Source: Flavobacterium hibernum
GTDB lineage: Bacteria > Bacteroidota > Bacteroidia > Flavobacteriales > Flavobacteriaceae
Length of the DNA stretch: 64,000 bases
Assembly (NCBI RefSeq): GCF_000832125.1
Contig: NZ_JPRK01000011.1
Span: 124,001 to 188,000 of the forward strand
Direction of reading: 5' to 3'
This document shows, one piece after another, positions 54,325 to 62,377 of this stretch. How positions within the stretch are numbered: the stretch's first letter is position 1; the number at the start of each line of letters is the position of its first letter. The notes below the pieces were generated by a model. That model was not told where the DNA came from and did no database searches. It saw only the letters and a list, made by a program, of their open reading frames with translations. The position numbers were made by a program, and so were the translations under genes.

Positions 54325-54651
54325 TTATTTTAATTTATCGTTGTTTTTATGACGGTCTTTATCTCGAATTGATTTTAAATCCATTTTTTTATCAAAAGCG
54401 GCTTGTAAATCTATTCCGGTTTGGTTTGCAAGACATAAGACCACAAAAACAACATCGGCCAATTCTTCGCCTAGATCTTTATTTTTATCGCTTTCTTTCT
54501 CAGATTGTTCTCCGTATCTGCGTGCAATAATTCTGGCTACTTCACCTACCTCTTCTGTAAGTTGTGCCATATTGGTCAATTCATTAAAGTAACGAACACC
54601 GTGTTCTTTTATCCAGGTATCGACGTCTAGTTGTGCATTTTTCAAATCCAT
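54325..54651 (-). CDS. MazG-like nucleotide pyrophosphohydrolase
   Basis: The 108-residue single-domain protein has the metal-binding acidic motif EEVGEVARIIARR and the second EELADVVFVVLCLAN. It is the size of the dimeric all-alpha NTP pyrophosphohydrolases, which hydrolyse (d)NTPs, often damaged ones, to NMP and pyrophosphate. It begins 2 bases after the DUF3857 gene stop, suggesting a joint transcript. Downstream, the gap to aroA contains AT-rich direct repeats of ATAATTCAAA without a gene. Confidence 0.9.
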   Translation of the reverse strand: MDLKNAQLDVDTWIKEHGVRYFNELTNMAQLTEEVGEVARIIARRYGEQSEKESDKNKDLGEELADVVFVVLCLANQTGIDLQAAFDKKMDLKSIRDKDRHKNNDKLK

Positions 54652-54653
54652 AG

Positions 54654-56648
54654 TTATATTTTTTTAAGAACAATTTTCTCATTCTGACTCATTATCATCT
54701 TCTGATAAAAATCTTTTAAAGCTCCGTATGAGTCAGCTGCAAAAATACTACTGTTAATTTCTTTTGAACTACTTATTTGAATTTTGTTTCCATCTTTAAC
54801 GATATTGAAAACATAAATACCTTGTTTATCTTCTAATAAAATTCTAATAGGACTTGGCAACGATTCTACTTCATAACCTTCGGGAATATCAATGTTTATA
54901 TTGATTTTTTCCTGAGACGGATATACAAAACAAACCGGCATCTGCCTAATTTCCTGATTAAAAGGATTTTTAGATCGTGTAAAAAACAACAACGGATTTA
55001 AATAAATTTTTCCGCCAATAATATCTGCCTTATTATCTGATGTAAAACTAAATGTTTCTACAACCGGATCCTGAAGATTATTCTTTTTGTTTTCGATGTT
55101 GTAATTTGACACTTTTAAATCTCCAAGTCGTCCTTCTAATTTCTCGAGATAACTTTCTTGATTCTTTTCGACATTTTCGATTCTAAAATCGTAGGCATCA
55201 TAATCTGTTCTTTGAATTCTGATTTTACCTTCAATTTTTCCAAGATGATCAACTTTAACTACCAAATTCGAAAACTCTTTTGAGGTTGTCGTAGGTTCTA
55301 GATTAATTTCTTTTGATGTTCCATCATTTTTAATCAGTCTTCCTTTCCAGTTTAAAACATTTAAAGGCAAAATTCCGGGATAGGTAAACTTTCGACTTGC
55401 GTCTAACAAAGTTTGTTTTCCATCAATTTCAGCAGCAGCAATTACGTAATTAAAACCTGTTCTAGTGGGATAAACCGGTACCCCATTTTCGACTGTACTA
55501 ACCAAAACCGGGTTCGCATCAATTCCAGCCACTTTAAGCATATTGATTAAAATAAAGTTAATCTCGGCTACATTTCCGGTTTGATCTGCATATGCTTTTT
55601 TAACGCCTTTGTCTGTATAATAGTCATTAACTTCATTCCAATTCATTTTATTCTGAACGAATTTAAAAATGATATTTAGTCTCTCGGTTAGAGAATCTAC
55701 ATTTGCCAATAATCGCTTAACATCGTCAAGTAAAAAAGCTTTATCATTGAGTTCTTTGCCAAAATTTTCACTTTTAAAAATATTAGTTGCCACACCTTCC
55801 CAAGTTAACGCATAATCTTTTACGGGTTGATCTGGATATCTTACTCGCTCTAATTCATGCTGAATGGAACCTCTATAATTATCGATATTATCTACATAGG
55901 GTTCTTTTGTTAAAGCGGGAATGTCTTTCCCGCTGTAAAATGCACTAATTTGTTTATATGAAATAGATGAGGATCTATTATACTCATCATTAAAACTCTG
56001 GTTTCCGCTAGTTATTTTCGAATCTGTTTCAATTTTACGAGTTCCAATAAGAAGTGTTTTGTAAATATAAAATTCCGGAATATCTGTTTTATACTCAAAG
56101 TAGCGCACTGGAATATCGTACTGAAAATCAAAATCCGGGAGCTTTACAATGTTTTCCGATTTCAGAACATATTTATATTCTATAATCGACCCCACTTTTA
56201 CATTAGGAAGCGTTATTGTTTTCTCGTTCCAAAATTTATTTACTTTTTTCTTGAACGTTCCCTGATTGTCCAATTTTGTTTTTACGATCGATCCGTTTTC
56301 TAAATTGTAGGTAACTGCATTCGAAAATTCAAGAAGATCTTGATTTAAAGTTTCATAACCAATGTAAAAACGCACTTTTTGATCGGCCCATTTTAGTCCT
56401 TCTTTTTTATAAATTTTAATTTTAAATTCATAAACATGATTGGCAGAGAAACCTCTGTCTTTATTGTAAGTAAAAATAGTTTTTGCTTTTTTAAACAAAA
56501 TTGTAGCGGGTGCCGTGGTGTCTTTTGGATTTTCTTTTTCTTTCAGCTCAGCCACTGTTACTTTACCTAACTCATAACTTTGAGCATTCATTTCTGAAAT
56601 ACCAAAAATTATAACTAAAAAAACCGCTACAAAATTTCGAAACTTCAT
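54654..56648 (-). CDS. DUF3857 / transglutaminase-like protein, catalytic Cys absent
   Basis: The 664-residue secreted protein has a signal peptide (about 1-22, ending MNAQ), an N-terminal DUF3857 beta domain (about 60-240), a transglutaminase-like core (about 280-440) and a C-terminal beta domain with DUF2569-like features. Where the active paralogue at 58680 has GYGDCK, this one has GNVAEI, so the nucleophile position is Ala361. An enzymatically dead transglutaminase fold used for binding is the simplest reading. It is the third of three tandem paralogues, separated by 1 and 5 bases from its neighbours. Confidence 0.88.
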   Translation of the reverse strand: MKFRNFVAVFLVIIFGISEMNAQSYELGKVTVAELKEKENPKDTTAPATILFKKAKTIFTYNKDRGFSANHVYEFKIKIYKKEGLKWADQKVRFYIGYETLNQDLLEFSNAVTYNLENGSIVKTKLDNQGTFKKKVNKFWNEKTITLPNVKVGSIIEYKYVLKSENIVKLPDFDFQYDIPVRYFEYKTDIPEFYIYKTLLIGTRKIETDSKITSGNQSFNDEYNRSSSISYKQISAFYSGKDIPALTKEPYVDNIDNYRGSIQHELERVRYPDQPVKDYALTWEGVATNIFKSENFGKELNDKAFLLDDVKRLLANVDSLTERLNIIFKFVQNKMNWNEVNDYYTDKGVKKAYADQTGNVAEINFILINMLKVAGIDANPVLVSTVENGVPVYPTRTGFNYVIAAAEIDGKQTLLDASRKFTYPGILPLNVLNWKGRLIKNDGTSKEINLEPTTTSKEFSNLVVKVDHLGKIEGKIRIQRTDYDAYDFRIENVEKNQESYLEKLEGRLGDLKVSNYNIENKKNNLQDPVVETFSFTSDNKADIIGGKIYLNPLLFFTRSKNPFNQEIRQMPVCFVYPSQEKININIDIPEGYEVESLPSPIRILLEDKQGIYVFNIVKDGNKIQISSSKEINSSIFAADSYGALKDFYQKMIMSQNEKIVLKKI

Positions 56649-56649
56649 A

Positions 56650-58674
56650 TTATATTCTTTTCAGCACTATTTTTTCTGTTTCTTTTGCAATCATGGTTTT
56701 ATAATATTCCTTAAGCATTTCATATTGTTCAGTAGAAACTATGGCTTCGTTTATTTGATGTTGAATACTTATTTGTAATAAATCTCCGCTATTAACAATA
56801 TTAAATTTAAAACTTCCTAAGTTATCGGCCATATTAAGAACAACTGGTTGAGGCAATACTTCTGGAGCATATCCTTCAGGGATTTTAACTGTAATATTAT
56901 ACTTATCTGTAAATGGAAATCCAAAATCTACAGGATATTCTCTAACTTCTTGTTTAAAAGGGTTTTTTCCGCCTCCAAAAAATAACATTGGACTAACGTA
57001 AATTTTGCCTCCAATTACTTCACATAAATTATTTCCGGTAAAAGAATACGTTTCTACCATTGGCAATAATAAATCTTTTTCGTTTGTTCTCGAATACTCG
57101 CTGATTTCAATTTTATTCAGTCTGTTTTCAAGTTTTTCTAAGTATTCGTCTTCTTTTACACCATCAATATTATCTCTTTTTTGCATGGCGTTATAATCTG
57201 TACTTTGCCTTCTTGTTTTACCTGTCACTTTTCCATCAGTACCAACAGTATAATTCATGAAAACAATGTCATTCGAATTCTTTTTAGGCATTAAATCTAC
57301 TTCTTCAGATGTTCCGTCTTTACGAATTAATCGTCCCATCCAGTTTAAAGCTCTAAATGGTAAAACATTTGGAGTCGAAAATTTGTCTGTTGCATCTAAT
57401 AAAACATGTCCATTTGGAGTCTCAACAGCAGCAATTACATAATTAAAAGCTGTTCTGTTTGGGAAAATTGCAATTCCGTTAGAACGAGTACTTACCAAAA
57501 CCGGATTGGCCGTTAAACCTGCGTAACGCAACATTGCAGTTAACATCAAGTTAATGTCAGCAGTGTTTCCTGTTTTTTCTTTATATGCTTTTCTAACTCC
57601 GTTATCACAATTATATCCCAAATAATTATTCCACTTTACATTCGTTTTTACGTAATTAAAAATGGCTAGTATTTTTTCGTCAGGTGTATTTTTACCTTCT
57701 AATAGTTTCTTTACATCATCTTCAAAATAACCTGTTTTGTTTAATTCAGGTCCAAAATCTTCGTACTCATAAATGGTTTTTACTACTGAATTCCAATCTG
57801 TCGAATAAGGTTTCAAAACCTCATTTGGATATTTAATCATCGATAGTTCGTGCTGAACGCTTGATGTATAATTATCGATGTTATTTACAAATGCTTCATC
57901 TTTCATAGCCGGAGAATTAGCAGATACATAAGTCGTTTGCGTCTCCATATAATCAAGTTTCTCATGAGAAACATCTGTTCTGGTCGAAGAAAATCCTCCT
58001 GCTCCGGTAGATCGCTCTTTAAAAGTAAATAAGATTGACTTAGGAATTCTCTCGGTGGTAACTTTAGGAAAAATATATCCTTTTTGTCTCGAATTAAAAA
58101 CATAATATTCTGGAATACACGTCTTAAATTCAGAGTAATTTACAGGAATACTGGTTTGAAAATCCCACTCTCTAATCATTCTATCACTAGGACTTCTAAC
58201 CTGATAGCTAAATTCGATAATTGAGCCTTCTTTAATATTAGGCATTGTTATCTTTTTTTGAGCTCTGAACTTATTTATTTTTTCATCAAAAGCACCATCG
58301 CTCTTTAATTTAGTTTTTTCAATTTTACCATCTACTAAATTATAAGTAACCGCATCTGCAAAACTTACTTTTTCTTTAAAATTATCCTGATTATAATACC
58401 AAACATTTTGATTGGCCCAGTCGTAACCATCTTTTTTATAAATCTTAATTCTGGCTTCGACATCAGTAACGGTAATAAAACCGTCATTTTGGTCATACTC
58501 AATTCTTGATCTTCCTCTTTTATACAATATTGCAGCTACAGCCGATGAATCTTTAGGATGCACTTTTTGCTCTAATTCAGCCACAGACACTTTTCCTAAT
58601 TTAAATTCTTGTGCTGTTACTTTTGAAACAAGTAACAACAGAATTGAAAGACTAAAAAGTTTAATAAATTTCAT
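56650..58674 (-). CDS. DUF3857 / transglutaminase-like protein, catalytic Cys absent
   Basis: The 674-residue secreted protein is a close relative of the gene that follows it, with the same signal peptide style and layout (DUF3857 about 55-240, transglutaminase-like core about 290-450). At the nucleophile position it has GNTADI (Ala372) in place of the GDC motif. FNYVIAAVETPNGHVLLDATDK keeps the His/Asp-side strands of the fold. It most likely binds a protein or peptide at the cell envelope without cutting it. It is co-transcribed with two paralogues. Confidence 0.88.
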   Translation of the reverse strand: MKFIKLFSLSILLLLVSKVTAQEFKLGKVSVAELEQKVHPKDSSAVAAILYKRGRSRIEYDQNDGFITVTDVEARIKIYKKDGYDWANQNVWYYNQDNFKEKVSFADAVTYNLVDGKIEKTKLKSDGAFDEKINKFRAQKKITMPNIKEGSIIEFSYQVRSPSDRMIREWDFQTSIPVNYSEFKTCIPEYYVFNSRQKGYIFPKVTTERIPKSILFTFKERSTGAGGFSSTRTDVSHEKLDYMETQTTYVSANSPAMKDEAFVNNIDNYTSSVQHELSMIKYPNEVLKPYSTDWNSVVKTIYEYEDFGPELNKTGYFEDDVKKLLEGKNTPDEKILAIFNYVKTNVKWNNYLGYNCDNGVRKAYKEKTGNTADINLMLTAMLRYAGLTANPVLVSTRSNGIAIFPNRTAFNYVIAAVETPNGHVLLDATDKFSTPNVLPFRALNWMGRLIRKDGTSEEVDLMPKKNSNDIVFMNYTVGTDGKVTGKTRRQSTDYNAMQKRDNIDGVKEDEYLEKLENRLNKIEISEYSRTNEKDLLLPMVETYSFTGNNLCEVIGGKIYVSPMLFFGGGKNPFKQEVREYPVDFGFPFTDKYNITVKIPEGYAPEVLPQPVVLNMADNLGSFKFNIVNSGDLLQISIQHQINEAIVSTEQYEMLKEYYKTMIAKETEKIVLKRI

Positions 58675-58679
58675 GTTGG

Positions 58680-60587
58680 TTAATTCTTGGTTAATATAAT
58701 TTTGGCGTTATCATTTCTAGACACTTGCTCCATAAAAAGGCGAAATTCATCATATTCTTTATTTGAATATTTCCCTTTATTTAAAAACATAGAGCGTTTG
58801 TATGTCAGTTTATTGTTTTCGTTTTTTATAATTTCTGTTTTGTATTCTCCATATTTTCCTTTCAGTTCAACTTTTGAAGGCAAAAATTCAATCGTGAAGC
58901 CCATAGGTAAATTAATTTCGATTTCGTCTGTATTTAAATAACCTCGTTGAATTTGAAATGGATTTTTTCTGTTTCTAATTCTTCTTACGTTACCTGAATT
59001 TTGATTGAAAGCATCAACGGCAAAAATCATTTTATTGCCGGAAATTGTAGCAAAATTTGTAGCACTAATTTGAACATCTTCAGTAAAACTTATATTTTCT
59101 TTATTATTAGTAAAGGTGATTTTACCTAATTTTAGATTATTGATGTTGTTCCAGTACTCTTTGTAATGTGATTCTTTTTCGGTTGGTTGTAAGTGTTCTA
59201 TTCGAGATTTAGAACTATAAATCGATCCTTCTGAATAAATCGATATTGAACCTGAAAAATGCCCATTTTCATCTATGGTATAAGATCCTTTTTCTTTCTG
59301 AGAATTTCCGTTATCGGCATAAATGTTTGTCCTAACAATTACAGCTCCCTCTGGCTTCACGACTAAAACATCTCGATCGTCTGTAAAAGTTCCTTGATAT
59401 CCAAAAGGATCGTCTTGGCTCGTACATTCTAACCAAGTATAATTATCTCCATTAGGAATTGCTAATATCATATGATTTCCCTGCATCGAAACAAAGTCAG
59501 ACTGAATATTAGATTTATAACGATCTCCGTATAGAATTGTATTATACGACGGAACATCGACTACCTGTAAGAGTGCTTTTGTATAATTTGATAATGCTTT
59601 ACAATCTCCATATCCTAAACGGTCAACATCGGTAGCAAGCATAGGTTTCCAGCCGCCAATACCAATAGCAATATTTACATATCGAGATTTTTTTTGAACA
59701 TAGTCATAAATGATTTTTGCTTTCTTAATTGGGTCTTTTTCATCACCCACTAATGCTTTGATCTTTGTTTTGGTTTCCTCAGAGAGATCTGTTGTTCCTG
59801 TTAGAATTTTTTCGCTGTACCATTTCCCAAATGCTTCCCATGTTTTGGCTGTACCATCATAACCTTCTAAATGAAAACTTTCTAACCCCATCATAACTCT
59901 AGGAAAAAGATCACTACCGGACGGGCTCAAATCTTCGTATTTCTGTCCCAAAATATTAGTTGCAACGTAACTTAGTTGTGTATCTGTATCTAAAGTTTTC
60001 TTGATATTATAACCGGAAAATTGAAACTCTTTCTTTTTAAATCCAAGATTATTTGGGTAAGTAACATTTAATACACATTTCTCTACACTTACGGCGTAGC
60101 CACCTAAAAAATACCATTGTGGTAAAAAGGCTGTATTCGAGCTCTCGATCTCATTAGTAAAAACAATGGTAAAAGGATATGAAATTGGAGTATACTCTAA
60201 AGAAACGATACGATTGTCAGAGAAAAGAGTACTCCCACTTACAGCACTTTGATCTTTAAAATCTTTACGTTTAATTTTCTTGATTTCATTGCCAGATGCA
60301 TCATAGACGATTGCTTCGATGCTTTTTATTGAAGTTGATTTATCATAGCCTTGATAAGCTTCTATATCACTTAATCCTGATTCGTTAAAAACTGTCACAA
60401 CTCTTTGCGATTTGACAGTCATGCTACGCTGCGAAGAAATGACAATGTCCATTTGATCCAAACGTACTACAGCATCAACACTTTGTTTAAGACTATCTGC
60501 AATAGATGCTACTGGATATTGACTCTTTTGAGCAGTAGAGATAAAGGTAAATAAGAAAAAAAACAGTGCAGAACAAGGTATTTTCAT
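58680..60587 (-). CDS. DUF3857 / transglutaminase-like protein, catalytic triad present
   Basis: The 635-residue secreted protein has a signal peptide (about 1-20), DUF3857 (about 55-215) and a transglutaminase-like core (about 290-395). Cys329 in GYGDCKALSNY and His372 in MQGNHMILAI are followed by the acidic WLECTSQDDPFG, a complete catalytic layout. It is the first of three tandem paralogues and the only one that keeps the cysteine. It could cleave or cross-link envelope peptides. A TATATTTG element lies 17 bases upstream of the start. Confidence 0.9.
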   Translation of the reverse strand: MKIPCSALFFFLFTFISTAQKSQYPVASIADSLKQSVDAVVRLDQMDIVISSQRSMTVKSQRVVTVFNESGLSDIEAYQGYDKSTSIKSIEAIVYDASGNEIKKIKRKDFKDQSAVSGSTLFSDNRIVSLEYTPISYPFTIVFTNEIESSNTAFLPQWYFLGGYAVSVEKCVLNVTYPNNLGFKKKEFQFSGYNIKKTLDTDTQLSYVATNILGQKYEDLSPSGSDLFPRVMMGLESFHLEGYDGTAKTWEAFGKWYSEKILTGTTDLSEETKTKIKALVGDEKDPIKKAKIIYDYVQKKSRYVNIAIGIGGWKPMLATDVDRLGYGDCKALSNYTKALLQVVDVPSYNTILYGDRYKSNIQSDFVSMQGNHMILAIPNGDNYTWLECTSQDDPFGYQGTFTDDRDVLVVKPEGAVIVRTNIYADNGNSQKEKGSYTIDENGHFSGSISIYSEGSIYSSKSRIEHLQPTEKESHYKEYWNNINNLKLGKITFTNNKENISFTEDVQISATNFATISGNKMIFAVDAFNQNSGNVRRIRNRKNPFQIQRGYLNTDEIEINLPMGFTIEFLPSKVELKGKYGEYKTEIIKNENNKLTYKRSMFLNKGKYSNKEYDEFRLFMEQVSRNDNAKIILTKN

Positions 60588-60603
60588 TAGTAAGTAATTT
60601 CGT

Positions 60604-60611
60604 CAAATATA
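60604..60611 (-). promoter_or_regulatory. Candidate -7 element of the DUF3857 operon
   Basis: The minus strand reads TATATTTG, a full TAnnTTTG match, in the 64-bp gap between dtd and the first DUF3857 gene. The -33 region is not convincing, and the short distance to the ATG (16 bases) would leave a very short leader. Confidence 0.35.
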
Positions 60612-60651
60612 TATTATTTTTAGAAATTTTTAACACTTGTCTAATATTTTT

Positions 60652-61104
60652 TTAATCTTTGTTTTTGCTGTCAATTAAAATCGTTACTGGTCCATCATTT
60701 AACAGATTAACCTTCATATCTGCACCAAAAATTCCGGTTTGCACTTTCTTTCCAAACTCTTTTTCTAAAGATTGCACAAAATTCTCATACATTGGAATTG
60801 CATATTCTGGCTTTGCAGCTTTAATGTACGATGGACGATTTCCCTTCTTTGTAGAAGCGTGAAGTGTAAATTGACTTACCACAATTATGTCGCCCTCGAT
60901 ATCCTGAACCGAGCAGTTCATGACGTCATTTTCATCACCAAAAATTCTCATCTTAATGATTTTACCCACCAGCCAATCGATGTCTTCCTGAGTATCCTCA
61001 TCTTCGATACCAACTAAAACCAGTAAACCTTTTTGAATATCGGCTACTTTTTTTTCATCAACCGTAACTGATGCTTGGGAAACTCTTTGAAGAACAATTT
61101 TCAT
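60652..61104 (-). CDS. dtd: D-aminoacyl-tRNA deacylase
   Basis: The 150-residue protein is full-length. It has the family's two active-site motifs, SQFTLHA (the SQFTL motif) and the GP motif in NDGPVTILID. It hydrolyses D-amino acids, and glycine mischarged on tRNA-Ala, from tRNA. The gene is preceded by a 148-bp gap with a 20-bp palindrome and is followed by the DUF3857 genes on the same strand. Confidence 0.96.
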   Translation of the reverse strand: MKIVLQRVSQASVTVDEKKVADIQKGLLVLVGIEDEDTQEDIDWLVGKIIKMRIFGDENDVMNCSVQDIEGDIIVVSQFTLHASTKKGNRPSYIKAAKPEYAIPMYENFVQSLEKEFGKKVQTGIFGADMKVNLLNDGPVTILIDSKNKD

Positions 61105-61169
61105 ATTTTATCTAATGATGTGGTTTTAACACAGATTATACGAATTAAAAAGATTTAAATTCTGACGTT

Positions 61170-61189
61170 AGATGCACTGCAGTGCATCT
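61170..61189. repeat. 20-bp perfect palindrome
   Basis: AGATGCACTGCAGTGCATCT is its own complement. It resembles the short REP-type palindromes found in many bacteria. It lies in the gap between rsgA and dtd and has no T-run after it. Confidence 0.7.
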
Positions 61190-61252
61190 CTACATTAAAT
61201 TTTTGTCGATATTTTTTTAATGGAATTTGGAATTTAAGAAATTGAAAATTAT

Positions 61253-62236
61253 TTACAATTTCCCTCTGGTTTCATCACTGGCAGCACGATCATCGTTGTA
61301 AATATCTGTACGATAATTTTCGTCGTCGCCCTCTAAGATTTTCAAATAACTATTATAACGAGACCAAGCGATCTCGTCTCTTTCTAAAGCGGCTTTAATA
61401 GCACAATGCGGTTCTTCTTTATGTAGACAATTATTAAACTTACATTGATCTTTTAATTTAAAAAATTCAGGAAAATAACCACTGATTTCTTCTTTTTCCA
61501 TATCTACAATTCCAAAACCTTTAATTCCGGGTGTATCGATGATTTTTGCGTTAAATGACAAATCATACATTTCAGCAAAAGTTGTAGTATGCTGACCTTG
61601 TTTACTTGCCTCCGAAATAGTTTTTGTTTTAAGATGTAAAGATGGCTCCATCGCATTTACCAAAGTCGATTTTCCAACTCCCGAGTGTCCTGAAAACATA
61701 CTTACTTTGCCAATCATCATTTCTTTCAACTCCTCAACACCTTTCATTTCTGTTGATGAAACACGCAAACATTTATAACCAATTTGCTGATAAACGTGTT
61801 GCATGTATAATTGATCGTCAAGTGTAGTTTCGTCAAAAGTATCTATTTTATTAAAAACCAAAACAGTTTCAATTCCGTAAGCTTCTGCCGTTACCAAAAA
61901 ACGATCAATAAAATTGAATGTTGTTGGTGGATTATTAATTGTTACTAATAAAAAAACACGATCAATATTCGACGCAATAATATGCATTTGATGCGATAAA
62001 TTAACCGATTTACGAACGATGTAATTCTTTCTTTCGTGAATATTAAAAATAGTTCCGGTTAAGGCATCAGAGGTTTCTTCGAGTTCATAATCGACAATAT
62101 CACCTACAGCAATAGGATTAGTACTTTTAATACCTTTCATCCTAAACTTCCCTTTCATACGGCATTCTATAAAATCGCCTGTTTCTGATTTTACGGTATA
62201 CCAACTTCCTGTAGATTTATATACGAGTCCTGTCAT
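61253..62236 (-). CDS. rsgA: Small ribosomal subunit biogenesis GTPase RsgA
   Basis: The 327-residue circularly permuted GTPase has an N-terminal OB fold and then the G motifs in order G4 (FNKID), G1 (GHSGVGKST) and G3 (DTPGIKGFG). The C-terminal zinc-binding segment has C-x4-C-x-H-x5-C (CKFNNCLHKEEPHC). It checks the decoding centre late in 30S maturation. The gene is conserved in most bacteria and stands next to dtd, as in other Flavobacteriia. A TAATTTTG element lies about 67 bases before its ATG. Confidence 0.96.
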   Translation of the reverse strand: MTGLVYKSTGSWYTVKSETGDFIECRMKGKFRMKGIKSTNPIAVGDIVDYELEETSDALTGTIFNIHERKNYIVRKSVNLSHQMHIIASNIDRVFLLVTINNPPTTFNFIDRFLVTAEAYGIETVLVFNKIDTFDETTLDDQLYMQHVYQQIGYKCLRVSSTEMKGVEELKEMMIGKVSMFSGHSGVGKSTLVNAMEPSLHLKTKTISEASKQGQHTTTFAEMYDLSFNAKIIDTPGIKGFGIVDMEKEEISGYFPEFFKLKDQCKFNNCLHKEEPHCAIKAALERDEIAWSRYNSYLKILEGDDENYRTDIYNDDRAASDETRGKL

Positions 62237-62302
62237 TCTTTAATTTTAGATTGCTGATTTTAGATTTTAGATTATTCTCAAAAACTAAAATATATTAAAA
62301 GG

Positions 62303-62330
62303 CAAAATTACGTTTTTAGAATTGAACAAC
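62303..62330 (-). promoter_or_regulatory. Candidate promoter of rsgA
   Basis: GTTG (complement of 62327-62330), 16 bases, TAATTTTG (complement of 62303-62310): a moderate match to the Bacteroidota consensus on the minus strand. Confidence 0.35.
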
Positions 62331-62377
62331 GCAACTTCGCCTTTTAAAATTAAAGACTTACTCTTAATTTGAAACGT

